Positions 52,504 to 61,082 of a stretch of 64,000 nucleotides of DNA are shown in pieces. Positions within the stretch are counted from its first letter, which is position 1; every line of letters begins with the position of its first letter. The position numbers and the translations under genes were made by a program. Origin of the DNA: Rhodocyclaceae bacterium (GTDB lineage: Bacteria > Pseudomonadota > Gammaproteobacteria > Burkholderiales > Rhodocyclaceae); the NCBI GenBank assembly GCA_030824115.1, contig JAVBYI010000008.1, forward strand, positions 248,001-312,000. Direction: 5' to 3'. Under the pieces are notes generated by a model, which was not told the DNA's origin, did no database searches, and saw only the letters and a program-made list of their open reading frames with translations.

Positions 52504-55068
52504 ATGCGGATCAGGACGTTTATCCTGGCAACTTCATCAGCGGTGGCGCTCGGCTTCTTCGGCATCAGCTACTACACCCTGGGGCGGGTGCTTGAACACA
52601 CGGTGCGTACCAATGCGCGCGAATCCTCCAATACGCTGGCTCATGTGACTTTCGCGGCGATGTATGAGGTGATGAGCACCGGCTGGCAGCGCGCCCAGGT
52701 GGAAAAGTTCATCGCTTCGGTGCGCAATGCGGCCGAGGGAACGCCGACCGAGGTGGAAATCTATCGCGGTCCGATGGTGGAGGCAGACCACGGCAAGATC
52801 AAGCAGCCGCTGTTTGATGCCCGTATCGAGGAAGTTTTTGCCAGCGGCAAGCCGGTCGTCGAGTCGCCTGCGGGGGGCGTGCGCTACCTGATGCCGCTGG
52901 TGGCGGCCGAACGCTGCATGCGTTGCCACACTACGCCGAACGAGGGTGATGTCCTAGGCGTCATCGAAGTCAAACAGGACTTCAGTCCCTTGCTGGAACA
53001 GTCGCGCCGCGACTTCCTGTTCTGGATGGCCGGCCTGACGCCGATCCTCATGCTGCTCGCGGCGATTGCTGTCTGGCAGGTCAGTCGGCGCATCGAGCGT
53101 TCGCTCGATGGGGTTAGCCAGGCCGTGTCGGAAGTGAATGCGGTGGCCGACCTTAAGCATCTTGAGTTCGATCGCCATGACACCGGCCTGGAAGAATTCG
53201 AACGCCTGTTCGGCCATCTCGGGGCGCTGGTGCGCCGGTTGCGTGAAGTGGCCGTGGACAAGGATGTGCTGCATTTTGAGATCGGCCTGCTTGAAAAGTT
53301 CGTCATCACCTCCGAAGTGGTGCGCGACTGGGGCGAGTACATCTCGCGTCTGCTGGCCGAAATCAACCATGTGATGCCGACGCATGTGCTGTTCTCGGTT
53401 TTCCAGGTCGATGATGAAGTGTTCGACCTGGAAATCTTCTGGTTCGGCATGCCGGCCGAGGAAACCCGTCTGATGGTCGAGCGCCATGTGCGCAATGTCA
53501 TTTATGAGCAGCGCATGAGTGAACTGGCACAGGTGACGCTGCATCATCACTATCCGTCGAATCGGAGCGATAAGGATGCGGCGCTGGTGCTGGACGAGCA
53601 GGAAGTGGCCCTGCATACCAAGACGCTGATTGTCGAACATCCGAAGATCGGTGGCATCGTCGGCATCGGCGTCAATGCGGATGCCGTAGACGACGATACG
53701 CTGCGCCTGGTGATGGACAGCATCCTGTCGACGATGCTGAATGTGGTCGGTTCGGTGAAAGCGATCCACAAATACACCCGCGACATGGAGTACTACGCCA
53801 CGCGCGATCCGCTGACCGACCTCTACAACCGTCGCGTGTTCTGGGAACTGTTCGAATACGAAGTGGCGCGCGCGCAGCGGCACAACTACCAGTTTGCCCT
53901 GCTGGTGATCGACCTCGACAACTTCAAGCTGGTCAATGACAACTACGGCCACAGCGTCGGCGACCGTTATCTGCAGGGCATCGCCCACGCCATCAAGGGC
54001 GTCCTGCGGCCGGGCGACATCTTCGCCCGCTATGGCGGCGATGAGTTCGTGCTGATCCTGCCGGATACCCAGATGCAGGCCGCCGGTGTTGTTGCCCAGC
54101 GCCTGCTGGAAAGCGTCGATGGCATGCGCATTACAGCCGACAATGGCGTCGGCATCACCGGCAGCGCTTCTATCGGTCTGGCCATCTATCCCTTGCATGC
54201 CGAGAACGCCAAGGATCTGTTCCTCTTCGCCGATAACATGATGTACAAGGCCAAGGCTGGCGGCAAGCAGCAGGTCGGTATTCCGTCCGAGGAGGAAGTG
54301 GCCGAGGTCTTCCGCGACATGACGGCAACGACGGTACAGGTGGTCAATGCGGTCAACGAAGGGCGCATCGTGCCCTTCTTCCAGCCGATCATGGACATCC
54401 ATAACAATCGCGTCGTGGCCTTCGAGGTCCTGTCGCGTCTGTCGCTTGACGGTCAGCATATCGAGGCGAGCCGCTTTATCGAGTATGCCGAGAAGGCCGG
54501 CGTGATTCATCGTCTCGACATCATGGTGATGGAGCAGGCCCTGCGGGCTGCGGCTGAACTGAAGTTTGAGGGCTACATCTTCCTCAACCTGTCGCCGCGT
54601 GCGCTGGCCTTGTCGGATTTCCTGGTGACCCTGAAACGTACGGTGGCGGATTGCGGTGTGCGTGCGGAACAGATCGTCTTCGAAATCACCGAGCGCGATA
54701 CGGTGAAGAACATTGTCGTGCTCGAACGCCTGGTCAGCGAGTTGAAACTCGACGGCTTCAAGCTTGCCATCGACGACTTCGGTTCCGGTTTCTCCTCCTT
54801 CCAGTACCTGCGCCGCTTCCCGGTCGACTTCCTCAAGATCGAAGGCGATTTTGTTGCCAACATTCTGGAGAACCAGAAGGACCGTGCCTTTGTCGAAACG
54901 ATCTGGAAACTGGCGGCCGATCTGGGCATCAAGGTGATCGCCGAACACGTCGAAACCGAGCATGTGCTCGACGAGTTGCGCACGATCGGTATCGACTTGG
55001 CGCAGGGTTACTACATCGGTCGTCCCGAGCGCATTCTCGGCAGCAATCTGCGTTTCCCGGTCGTTTAA
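52504..55068 (+). CDS. DUF3365 haem sensor with GGDEF and EAL domains
   Basis: An 854-aa membrane protein. N-terminal helix, a periplasmic DUF3365-like region with a c-type haem site (AAERCMRCHTTPNEGD, about residue 140), a second membrane helix (FWMAGLTPILMLLAAIAVW), a helical and GAF-like middle, then GGDEF (YGGDEFVLILPD) and EAL with the EVL variant (VVAFEVLSRLS) and IDDFGSGFSSFQYL. Both catalytic motifs look usable, so it may make or break c-di-GMP depending on redox or ligand state. It interrupts the MoxR-VWA pair. Confidence 0.9.
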   Translation: MRIRTFILATSSAVALGFFGISYYTLGRVLEHTVRTNARESSNTLAHVTFAAMYEVMSTGWQRAQVEKFIASVRNAAEGTPTEVEIYRGPMVEADHGKIKQPLFDARIEEVFASGKPVVESPAGGVRYLMPLVAAERCMRCHTTPNEGDVLGVIEVKQDFSPLLEQSRRDFLFWMAGLTPILMLLAAIAVWQVSRRIERSLDGVSQAVSEVNAVADLKHLEFDRHDTGLEEFERLFGHLGALVRRLREVAVDKDVLHFEIGLLEKFVITSEVVRDWGEYISRLLAEINHVMPTHVLFSVFQVDDEVFDLEIFWFGMPAEETRLMVERHVRNVIYEQRMSELAQVTLHHHYPSNRSDKDAALVLDEQEVALHTKTLIVEHPKIGGIVGIGVNADAVDDDTLRLVMDSILSTMLNVVGSVKAIHKYTRDMEYYATRDPLTDLYNRRVFWELFEYEVARAQRHNYQFALLVIDLDNFKLVNDNYGHSVGDRYLQGIAHAIKGVLRPGDIFARYGGDEFVLILPDTQMQAAGVVAQRLLESVDGMRITADNGVGITGSASIGLAIYPLHAENAKDLFLFADNMMYKAKAGGKQQVGIPSEEEVAEVFRDMTATTVQVVNAVNEGRIVPFFQPIMDIHNNRVVAFEVLSRLSLDGQHIEASRFIEYAEKAGVIHRLDIMVMEQALRAAAELKFEGYIFLNLSPRALALSDFLVTLKRTVADCGVRAEQIVFEITERDTVKNIVVLERLVSELKLDGFKLAIDDFGSGFSSFQYLRRFPVDFLKIEGDFVANILENQKDRAFVETIWKLAADLGIKVIAEHVETEHVLDELRTIGIDLAQGYYIGRPERILGSNLRFPVV

Positions 55069-55076
55069 CTGGCCGC

Positions 55077-56297
55077 ATGTCCGATGTCGAATCCAGGCTG
55101 GCCGCTGCGCGCACGCGCCTGATTCTCGACAAGCCCTTCCTTGGGGCGCTGGTGCTGCGGCTGCCGCTCAAGCCAGCCAACTGGTGCCGGACGACGGCGA
55201 CAGACGCCCGCGCGCTCTATTACAACCCGGCCTGGATCGACAGCCTCAATGCTTCGCAAGTCCAGTTTGCGCTGGCGCATGAGGCACTGCATTGTGCGCT
55301 GGGTCATTTCGCGCGGCGCGGCCATCGCATCCAGCGCAAGTGGGACATGGCCTGCGATTTTGCGATTAACCCGTTGCTTGTCGATGAAGGATTGAAGCCG
55401 CCGGGCGAAGCCATCGTGCTCGATGTCTATCGCGGCATGGCCGCCGAAGAGATTTACCCCTGCATTGACGACAGCAACGACGACAGTGAGATGATGGATG
55501 ATCATCTCTGGGATGGGGAAGAGGGCGGCCAGAACGATGAGCGCCAACAGGGCAAGGGCGGTGGTCAGTCGGGTGGCCACGACCCCGAAAAAGTCGGCGC
55601 TGGCGGGACGGCAGGAGATGACGAAAACGGACCGCCGCCGCCATTAACGGCAAAAGAAAAGGAGCAACTACAGCAACAGTGGCAACGCCATCTGGCGGCT
55701 GCGGCGCAGCGCGCCCGCGAAGCCGGCAAACTCCCCGGCCAACTGGCGCGCCTGACCGAGGCGGCACTGGCCGTGCAGGTGTCGTGGCGCGCCTTGCTGG
55801 CGCAATATCTGTCGCAGGTTTCTCGTGACGACTACTCCTGGCAGCGCCCTTCGCGGCGTAGCAATGGCCAGAGTGGTGATGTCATCTGGCCGAGCCTGCG
55901 CAGCCATGCCGGCGATATCCACGTCGCCATCGATGTCTCCGGCTCGGTAAGCGAGGCAGACCTAGCCAATTTTCTCGGTGAGCTGAATGCGCTAAAAGGA
56001 ACCATGCCAGTGCGCATCACCCTGTATGCCTGCGACAGCACGCTCGCCGATGGCGCGCCCTGGACCTTCGAACCCTGGGACGAGCTGCGCCTGCCCAAAC
56101 AATTTGTCGGCGGTGGCGGGACGGCATTTGCGCCGGTCTTCGACTGGATTTCACAGGCCGGCCAGCAGCCGGATGCGCTGGTGTATTTCACCGATGCCGA
56201 AGGCGAGTTTCCGCCCACGCCGCCAAACTTCCCCGTGCTGTGGCTGGTCAAAGGCAAGGCGCCCGTGCCGTGGGGGCGGCGCATTCAGTTGAATTGA
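55077..56297 (+). CDS. DUF2201 putative metallopeptidase / VWA-like protein
   Basis: A 406-aa protein. The N-terminal zincin-like motif is HEALHCALGH (about residue 66). The central linker is acidic, Gly- and Gln-rich. The C-terminal VWA-like domain has AIDVSGSVSEADL (MIDAS DxSxS) and ends in LWLVKGKAPVPWG. Such proteins usually pair with MoxR ATPases. ATG 55077 lies 8 bases after the preceding gene's stop; a longer frame upstream is an overlap artefact. The 24-bp repeat is inserted in the linker and read as EKVGAGGTA. Confidence 0.88.
   Translation: MSDVESRLAAARTRLILDKPFLGALVLRLPLKPANWCRTTATDARALYYNPAWIDSLNASQVQFALAHEALHCALGHFARRGHRIQRKWDMACDFAINPLLVDEGLKPPGEAIVLDVYRGMAAEEIYPCIDDSNDDSEMMDDHLWDGEEGGQNDERQQGKGGGQSGGHDPEKVGAGGTAGDDENGPPPPLTAKEKEQLQQQWQRHLAAAAQRAREAGKLPGQLARLTEAALAVQVSWRALLAQYLSQVSRDDYSWQRPSRRSNGQSGDVIWPSLRSHAGDIHVAIDVSGSVSEADLANFLGELNALKGTMPVRITLYACDSTLADGAPWTFEPWDELRLPKQFVGGGGTAFAPVFDWISQAGQQPDALVYFTDAEGEFPPTPPNFPVLWLVKGKAPVPWGRRIQLN
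55589..55612 (-). repeat. dispersed 24-bp repeat, copy 13 (in DUF2201 gene)
   Basis: One difference from consensus; placed in the low-complexity linker and read as KVGAGGTA. Confidence 0.82.
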
Positions 56298-56320
56298 AAT
56301 GTCGGCGGTGGGAGGACGGC
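56297..56320 (-). repeat. dispersed 24-bp repeat, copy 14 (intergenic)
   Basis: Three differences from consensus, including one in the core. It starts on the last base of the DUF2201 stop codon. Confidence 0.6.
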
Positions 56321-56516
56321 CACTTTCGGCCTGATGTCGCCGCTGTTCGCTTTGCTCCAAAGCGAACAAATAACTGCGCTACGGGTATGCTGTCGGCGTT
56401 TTGTGGCTTGGCTGCAAGTGAAAATGCGGCCCCAGTTCTTTTAATTATCATTCCACACGGACGCCTCGAAGCACGAGCGATAGTGAATTTAACGTTAGGG
56501 GGCACAGGTAACCGCC

Positions 56517-57206
56517 ATGCTTATCGAGCATCCCGCGCTTGCGGCGATCACTGAAGACTTACGCACATGCCTAGTGAAGATGCTTGCCCACGCAAAGGGC
56601 AGACCTCCACAGGTACAAGTGAGTTCTGCTGAGCATCGCGCTTACGCGATTTTCTCGCGTGTCTCTGAAATTGATAACTGTCTCCGCTCATTACGGATTG
56701 CGATAGCCGGACTCCAAGCCGAAGCAACATCCGATTCTCCAAACGTCGAGCAGTACCGCTACCACGTTGAAAATTATCTTCTACGCTTAACTGGTATTTA
56801 CGATAGAGCGTGTCGCTTTGTAGGGGTGGCCGTCGGTATGACATCACAGGAAGTTGACCGGCAGTCCGGCAACTCCGACGTCCTGCGAAATCTCAAGGGT
56901 TCTGATGCTCGGAGCACTATCGAAATATTAGTCGAACTGAAAACCTTGCTTGAGCCGTACTGGAGAAATCGAAATGTAGTTGCTCATGCGGAGGAATTTT
57001 CTTCTCGGGAGATTGGACTCTTTGTCACAATATCCCAAGTCGAACTAGAGTCAGTTAGCCCAGACGAACTGCACAATCTTATGGCTGAGCATTTCCGAGA
57101 TGGAGCGCTAGATTATGGCTTGTTGGCTCTTCAGGCTGAAGGCTTGCTCTGTCGCCTTATCGAAGACCTGGCACCCACCATCGCGTCTTTACCAGACGTG
57201 CCGTGA
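56517..57206 (+). CDS. HEPN-like hypothetical protein
   Basis: A 229-aa, mostly helical soluble protein. The segment YWRNRNVVAHAEEF contains R-N-V-V-A-H, the Rx4-6H signature of HEPN RNases, and the helix VENYLLRLTGIYDRACRFVG resembles the long helix of HEPN-type domains. Its composition is clearly less GC-rich than its neighbours, and its codon use is different, which suggests transfer. A DUF4926 gene follows 66 bases later. A toxin role is possible but unproven; no family name is certain. Confidence 0.65.
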   Translation: MLIEHPALAAITEDLRTCLVKMLAHAKGRPPQVQVSSAEHRAYAIFSRVSEIDNCLRSLRIAIAGLQAEATSDSPNVEQYRYHVENYLLRLTGIYDRACRFVGVAVGMTSQEVDRQSGNSDVLRNLKGSDARSTIEILVELKTLLEPYWRNRNVVAHAEEFSSREIGLFVTISQVELESVSPDELHNLMAEHFRDGALDYGLLALQAEGLLCRLIEDLAPTIASLPDVP

Positions 57207-57272
57207 TACCTAACCTGTAATTCCAAGCGACGAGTTGCGGTTGATTACAGCTCACCCGATCTAGGAGGCAAC

Positions 57273-57503
57273 ATGATTACCGAACATGCTTCAGTGGTCC
57301 TAACTGAAAATATCCCCGCATCCGGCTTAGAGGCTGGTGATGTGGGTGTGGTCGTGCATGTCCATCGCGAAGGCAAGGCTTTCGAGGTCGAATTTATGTC
57401 TCTGGATGGTGGCACGCTTACCATTGAAACGCTAGAGGCTCGGCAGGTTCGCGAGGCCCGGAGCCGCGATGTTCCCCATGTTCGGGAGTTGCTTGCAGCT
57501 TAG
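57273..57503 (+). CDS. DUF4926 domain protein (possible antitoxin/immunity)
   Basis: A 76-aa protein matching the DUF4926 pattern: ASVVLTENIPASGLEAGDVG, then VHREGKAFEVEFMSLDG. DUF4926 proteins are small SH3-like chains that often neighbour toxin genes. AGGAGGC precedes the ATG. Pairing with the upstream HEPN-like gene is suggested by position only. Confidence 0.75.
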   Translation: MITEHASVVLTENIPASGLEAGDVGVVVHVHREGKAFEVEFMSLDGGTLTIETLEARQVREARSRDVPHVRELLAA

Positions 57504-57533
57504 CCGAGTGTTTTATTGACAGGGTCGAGAACC

Positions 57534-57557
57534 GCCGTCGTCCCAGCGCCGACATTT
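57534..57557 (+). repeat. dispersed 24-bp repeat, copy 15 (intergenic)
   Basis: Three differences from consensus (core CCAGCGCCGACATTT). Between the DUF4926 gene and the PAS-GGDEF-EAL gene. Confidence 0.6.
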
Positions 57558-57717
57558 GCCGCAACCCCGCCGGCATCCCGCTTTCACCGGCTATGCGGGC
57601 AGAAATTTTGCACTGCGCGTATCCCCTACGCCCCAATTGCAGTATGCTGGTCGGCATAAAAATGTAACGGGCATGGCACCGCAACAGGCGCCATCGCCGT
57701 AGCAACATGAGGGGGGC

Positions 57718-60243
57718 ATGACCGCACCACCACGCCTGCAGATTCCGTTCGACGAACTGGTCCACCAGTTGGTCGTGCCGACGTTCGTCATCGGCGCGGC
57801 GGGGCAGGTGCTGGTCTGGAACCGCGCCTGCGAACTGCTGACCGGCATGCCGGCAGCGGAGGTGGTGGGGACGCGCGACCACTGGCGCGCGTATTACCCG
57901 CAGCCGCGTCCCTGCCTGGCTGACCTGATTCTTTGCGGCGAGACTGAACGGATTAGCGAACTCTACGCTGCCACGGATAGCTCCTGCATGCTCTATGGCG
58001 GCCTGCACGTGGAGAATTGGTGCAGTATGCCGCTGCGTGGTATTGAGCTTTATCTGTCGATCGATGCCGGCCCGATTCGCGATGCGGAAGGCAAAATCAT
58101 CGCGGTGGTGGAAACCCTGCGCGATCTGACCGACTGGAAGAAGAGTGAAGCCGATTTGCGGCTGATCGAATCGGTGTTCGAGAATTCTTCCGAAGGTATT
58201 CTGATTACCGATGCAACGGCGCACATCGTCAAGGTCAATCCTGCCTATACGCGGCTGACGGGTTACGCCCTCGAGGAGGTGATCGGTCAGACGCCCCGCC
58301 AGATGCAGTCCGGGTTGCACGATCTGACCTTCTACCGCGATATGTGGCAGACCATCCACGAGACCGGCCAGTGGAGTGGCGAGATCTGGAATCGGCGCAA
58401 GGATGGCGAAGTCTTTCCCGAACATCTGGCGATCAACGCCGTGCGCGATGGTGCTGGCGCGGTCAGCCATTACGTGGGGTTGTTCAGCGACATCAGCCAC
58501 CAGAAGCAGACGCAGGAACGGCTTGAGGATATGGCGACACACGATGCGCTGACCGGCTTGCCCAATCGCATCGGCCTGTCGCTCAAGCTGCATCAGGTAT
58601 TGAATGCAGCGCGGACGCATACGCGCCTGGTTGCCGTCTGCTTTGTCGATCTGGATGGTTTTAAACCAGTCAATGACACTTATGGACATGAGACGGGCGA
58701 CCGTGTGCTGGTCGAGGTGGCCCAGCGTCTGCGCCATGTGATTCGTGCGACCGACACGGTGGCGCGCATCGGCGGTGACGAGTTCGTCATGCTGCTGGCC
58801 GAGTTCGCCAACATGGACGAGATCGAGTTTGCGCTCGACCGCATCCTCGATACCCTGCGCAAGCCGGTCTATGTCGGTGTGGACAAGATCATCATTTCCG
58901 CCAGCATCGGCGTGACCGTGCATCCCTTTGACGATGCCGATACCGATACTTTGTTGCGCCATGCCGATCAGGCGATGTACATCGCCAAGAATCAGGGACG
59001 CAACAACTGGCACATGTATGACCTGGCGGACGACACGACCAACCAGAAGATCAGCAGTATGTTGAACCGGGTTCGCGAGGGTTTGCAACATGGCGAGTTC
59101 CGCCTTTACTACCAGCCCAAGGTGAATCTGCGCACCGGCCGGATTGTCGGTATGGAAGCCCTGATTCGCTGGCTGCATCCCGAGCGTGGGCTGGTGCCGC
59201 CCGGCGATTTTCTGCCGCATGTCGAGAACTCGCCGCTGATTGTCGATCTGGGCGAGTGGGTGATCAAGGAGGCGCTGGCCCAGATCGAGCGCTGGGCCGC
59301 CGACGGCCTCGAAATGAAGGTCAGCGTCAATATCGCCGCGCGCCAGTTCCAGCATATCGATTTTGTCATGCGCCTGCGCACCATCCTTGCGCACCATGCG
59401 GCGGTTCCTCCACGTCTGCTGGAGATCGAGGTGCTTGAAAGCACCGCGCTCGACGATGTGGAAAACGTCCGCGCGGTAGTGCTGGCCTGTCAGGAGATGG
59501 GCGTTGATTTTGCACTCGACGATTTTGGCACGGGCTATTCGACCCTGACGTATTTGAGGCGTCTGCCGGCGCGCGAACTGAAGATCGACCAGACCTTCAT
59601 CCGTGACATGCTCGAAGACCCGGAAGATCTGGCGCTGGTCGAGGGCGTCATCGGCCTCGCCGCCGTGTTCCATATGGATATCGTGGCCGAAGGCGTTGAG
59701 ACGCGTGAGCACGGCATCGTGCTGATGCGTATTGGCTGTGATGTGGTGCAGGGCTATTACATTGCCCGCCCGATGCCGGCCGATCAGGTGCTCACGTGGT
59801 GTGCCGACTTCCGGCCCGATCCTGACTGGCAGCACTGGGCGGCGGCGGCTTGGGATCGTAGCCATCTGCCGCTGGTGCTGGCCGAATACGATCATCTCAA
59901 GTGGGTGCAGCGGTTGGTGGCGGCACTGGACTATCCGACGCTTGAGCTTCCCGACGAGATTGCCAACCCGCGTGCCTGTCGTTTTGGCCAGTGGTATACC
60001 GGTCCCGGCATACAACAGTATGGTCACCTGCCCGCTTTCATCGAGATCGATGCCTACCACCAGCGTGTGCATACCCTTGCGGACGAAATTGTCCAGGCGC
60101 GCGATGCGGGGAATGTTGATGTGGCGCGGGCGCTGGTGCCGCCTCTGATGGCGACCAAGGACGAGGTCGTTAGCCGGCTTAACGGCTTGCATCACGAGTT
60201 GCGCTCACCGCAACCCATTCGTCTGCCGCTGCAACCGAGATGA
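57718..60243 (+). CDS. PAS-PAS-GGDEF-EAL protein with C-terminal CZB domain
   Basis: An 841-aa cytoplasmic protein. PAS 1 (about 10-135; TFVIGAAGQVLVWNRACELL), PAS 2 (about 150-265; IFENSSEGILITDATAHI-like), GGDEF (IGGDEFVMLLAEF), EAL (GMEALIRWLHPERG; LDDFGTGYSTLTYLRR) and a C-terminal chemoreceptor zinc-binding-type domain (about 715-830) with His in YDHLKWV, Cys in ACRFGQWYTG and His in AYHQRVHTLA. Zinc may tune the c-di-GMP activity, as in CZB cyclases. Both catalytic motifs are intact. It converges on the phasin gene. Confidence 0.9.
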   Translation: MTAPPRLQIPFDELVHQLVVPTFVIGAAGQVLVWNRACELLTGMPAAEVVGTRDHWRAYYPQPRPCLADLILCGETERISELYAATDSSCMLYGGLHVENWCSMPLRGIELYLSIDAGPIRDAEGKIIAVVETLRDLTDWKKSEADLRLIESVFENSSEGILITDATAHIVKVNPAYTRLTGYALEEVIGQTPRQMQSGLHDLTFYRDMWQTIHETGQWSGEIWNRRKDGEVFPEHLAINAVRDGAGAVSHYVGLFSDISHQKQTQERLEDMATHDALTGLPNRIGLSLKLHQVLNAARTHTRLVAVCFVDLDGFKPVNDTYGHETGDRVLVEVAQRLRHVIRATDTVARIGGDEFVMLLAEFANMDEIEFALDRILDTLRKPVYVGVDKIIISASIGVTVHPFDDADTDTLLRHADQAMYIAKNQGRNNWHMYDLADDTTNQKISSMLNRVREGLQHGEFRLYYQPKVNLRTGRIVGMEALIRWLHPERGLVPPGDFLPHVENSPLIVDLGEWVIKEALAQIERWAADGLEMKVSVNIAARQFQHIDFVMRLRTILAHHAAVPPRLLEIEVLESTALDDVENVRAVVLACQEMGVDFALDDFGTGYSTLTYLRRLPARELKIDQTFIRDMLEDPEDLALVEGVIGLAAVFHMDIVAEGVETREHGIVLMRIGCDVVQGYYIARPMPADQVLTWCADFRPDPDWQHWAAAAWDRSHLPLVLAEYDHLKWVQRLVAALDYPTLELPDEIANPRACRFGQWYTGPGIQQYGHLPAFIEIDAYHQRVHTLADEIVQARDAGNVDVARALVPPLMATKDEVVSRLNGLHHELRSPQPIRLPLQPR

Positions 60244-60258
60244 GCAGCCAAATAAAAA

Positions 60259-60286
60259 CCCCGACGGGCGCAAGCGCCGGTCGGGG
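60259..60286 (-). terminator. rho-independent terminator of the phasin gene
   Basis: CCCCGAC pairs with GTCGGGG, with one mismatch and a further 4-5 GC pairs inside. On the minus strand it is followed by TTTTTATTT, so it terminates the phasin transcript. Confidence 0.8.
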
Positions 60287-60328
60287 TAGCCCGGCCGCAG
60301 CCGGGAGGGGATTCCTGAAAACCTGTGC

Positions 60329-60871
60329 TTAGGCAGCGGCCTTCATGGTCTTGATGGTGGCGCTGGTCGCGGCGGCGACATTGGCTTCAGCCATTTCGAC
60401 GGCTTGCTTGGCGGACTTCTTGACGGTGTCCATGGTCGAGTTGGCGGAAGCAATCGCGGACTTGACGGCAGCGAAGGCCATATCGGCACCGGCCGGGGCG
60501 TTCTTGGCAGCGGTGTCGAGCGCGGTGTTGACGTTGATGTTCAACTCGGCCACTTGACCTTCGACCAGCTTGCCCATGACTTCCTGGGTTTGCGTGGCGA
60601 TTTCATAGATGGCACGGGAATAAGCAATCGCCTTGTCCAGCGCGGGCTGCGCCAGGCTCTTCTGCATGGCCAGCAGTTCCTGCGGGTTCTTGATCGACAT
60701 GACGGCCTTGGTGTTGATTACGGTGTCTTCCATCAAACCGCGGGCGGTATTGAGGTTGAGGGCAGCAAGGCGCTCGGCGCTGGCGAAAGCGGTGTTGGCG
60801 ATGAACATCAGGGTCTCGACGTTGGCTTTGTTGGCGCTGATCAGCTTCTCGGGGGTGTTGGTGTTGTACAT
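60329..60871 (-). CDS. phaP: phasin (PHA granule-associated protein)
   Basis: A 180-aa, Ala-rich, helical protein of the phasin family: PEKLISANKANVETLMFIAN, ALNLNTARGLMED, and NPQELLAMQKSLAQPALDKA. Phasins coat polyhydroxyalkanoate granules in the cytoplasm and limit their size. GGAGAACACC precedes the ATG. Two PhaR-like TGC...GCA operator sequences lie upstream, and a terminator follows, so this is a single-gene unit. The organism therefore very likely stores PHA, although no synthase gene is in the window. Confidence 0.93.
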   Translation of the reverse strand: MYNTNTPEKLISANKANVETLMFIANTAFASAERLAALNLNTARGLMEDTVINTKAVMSIKNPQELLAMQKSLAQPALDKAIAYSRAIYEIATQTQEVMGKLVEGQVAELNINVNTALDTAAKNAPAGADMAFAAVKSAIASANSTMDTVKKSAKQAVEMAEANVAAATSATIKTMKAAA

Positions 60872-60908
60872 GGTGTTCTCCTAAGTGGGTGAGGGTTTTC
60901 ACTGCGTA

Positions 60909-60981
60909 TGCTGCAGTGCAACATGACTCGATTATAGGTAGGGAAGGGGGTAAGTCAAGGAGAATTTGTGCAATGCACAAA
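60909..60981 (-). promoter_or_regulatory. PhaR-like operator sites upstream of phasin
   Basis: TTTGTGC-AAT-GCACAAA (60965-60981) is a perfect 7-base inverted repeat, and TGCTGCAGTGCA (60909-60920) is a second TGC-rich palindromic site between it and the ATG. PhaR repressors are known to bind TGC-rich sequences of this kind upstream of phasin genes and release them when PHA is made. Confidence 0.65.
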
Positions 60982-61082
60982 ATAATTTTCAGCCCGCTTT
61001 GATTTCCCTGCCGCCGACCGGGAAATGGCGGCATAAACAAGTCCCATGCGCGGGGCGGGGTGGGGGGTGATATGTTCGAGCG

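Noticed and set aside
57418..60195. Long minus-strand open frame (about 925 codons) opposite the PAS-GGDEF-EAL gene
   Set aside because: It is a shadow of the high-GC plus-strand gene: composition is Arg/His/Gln-rich with no domain, and the plus strand has clear motifs.
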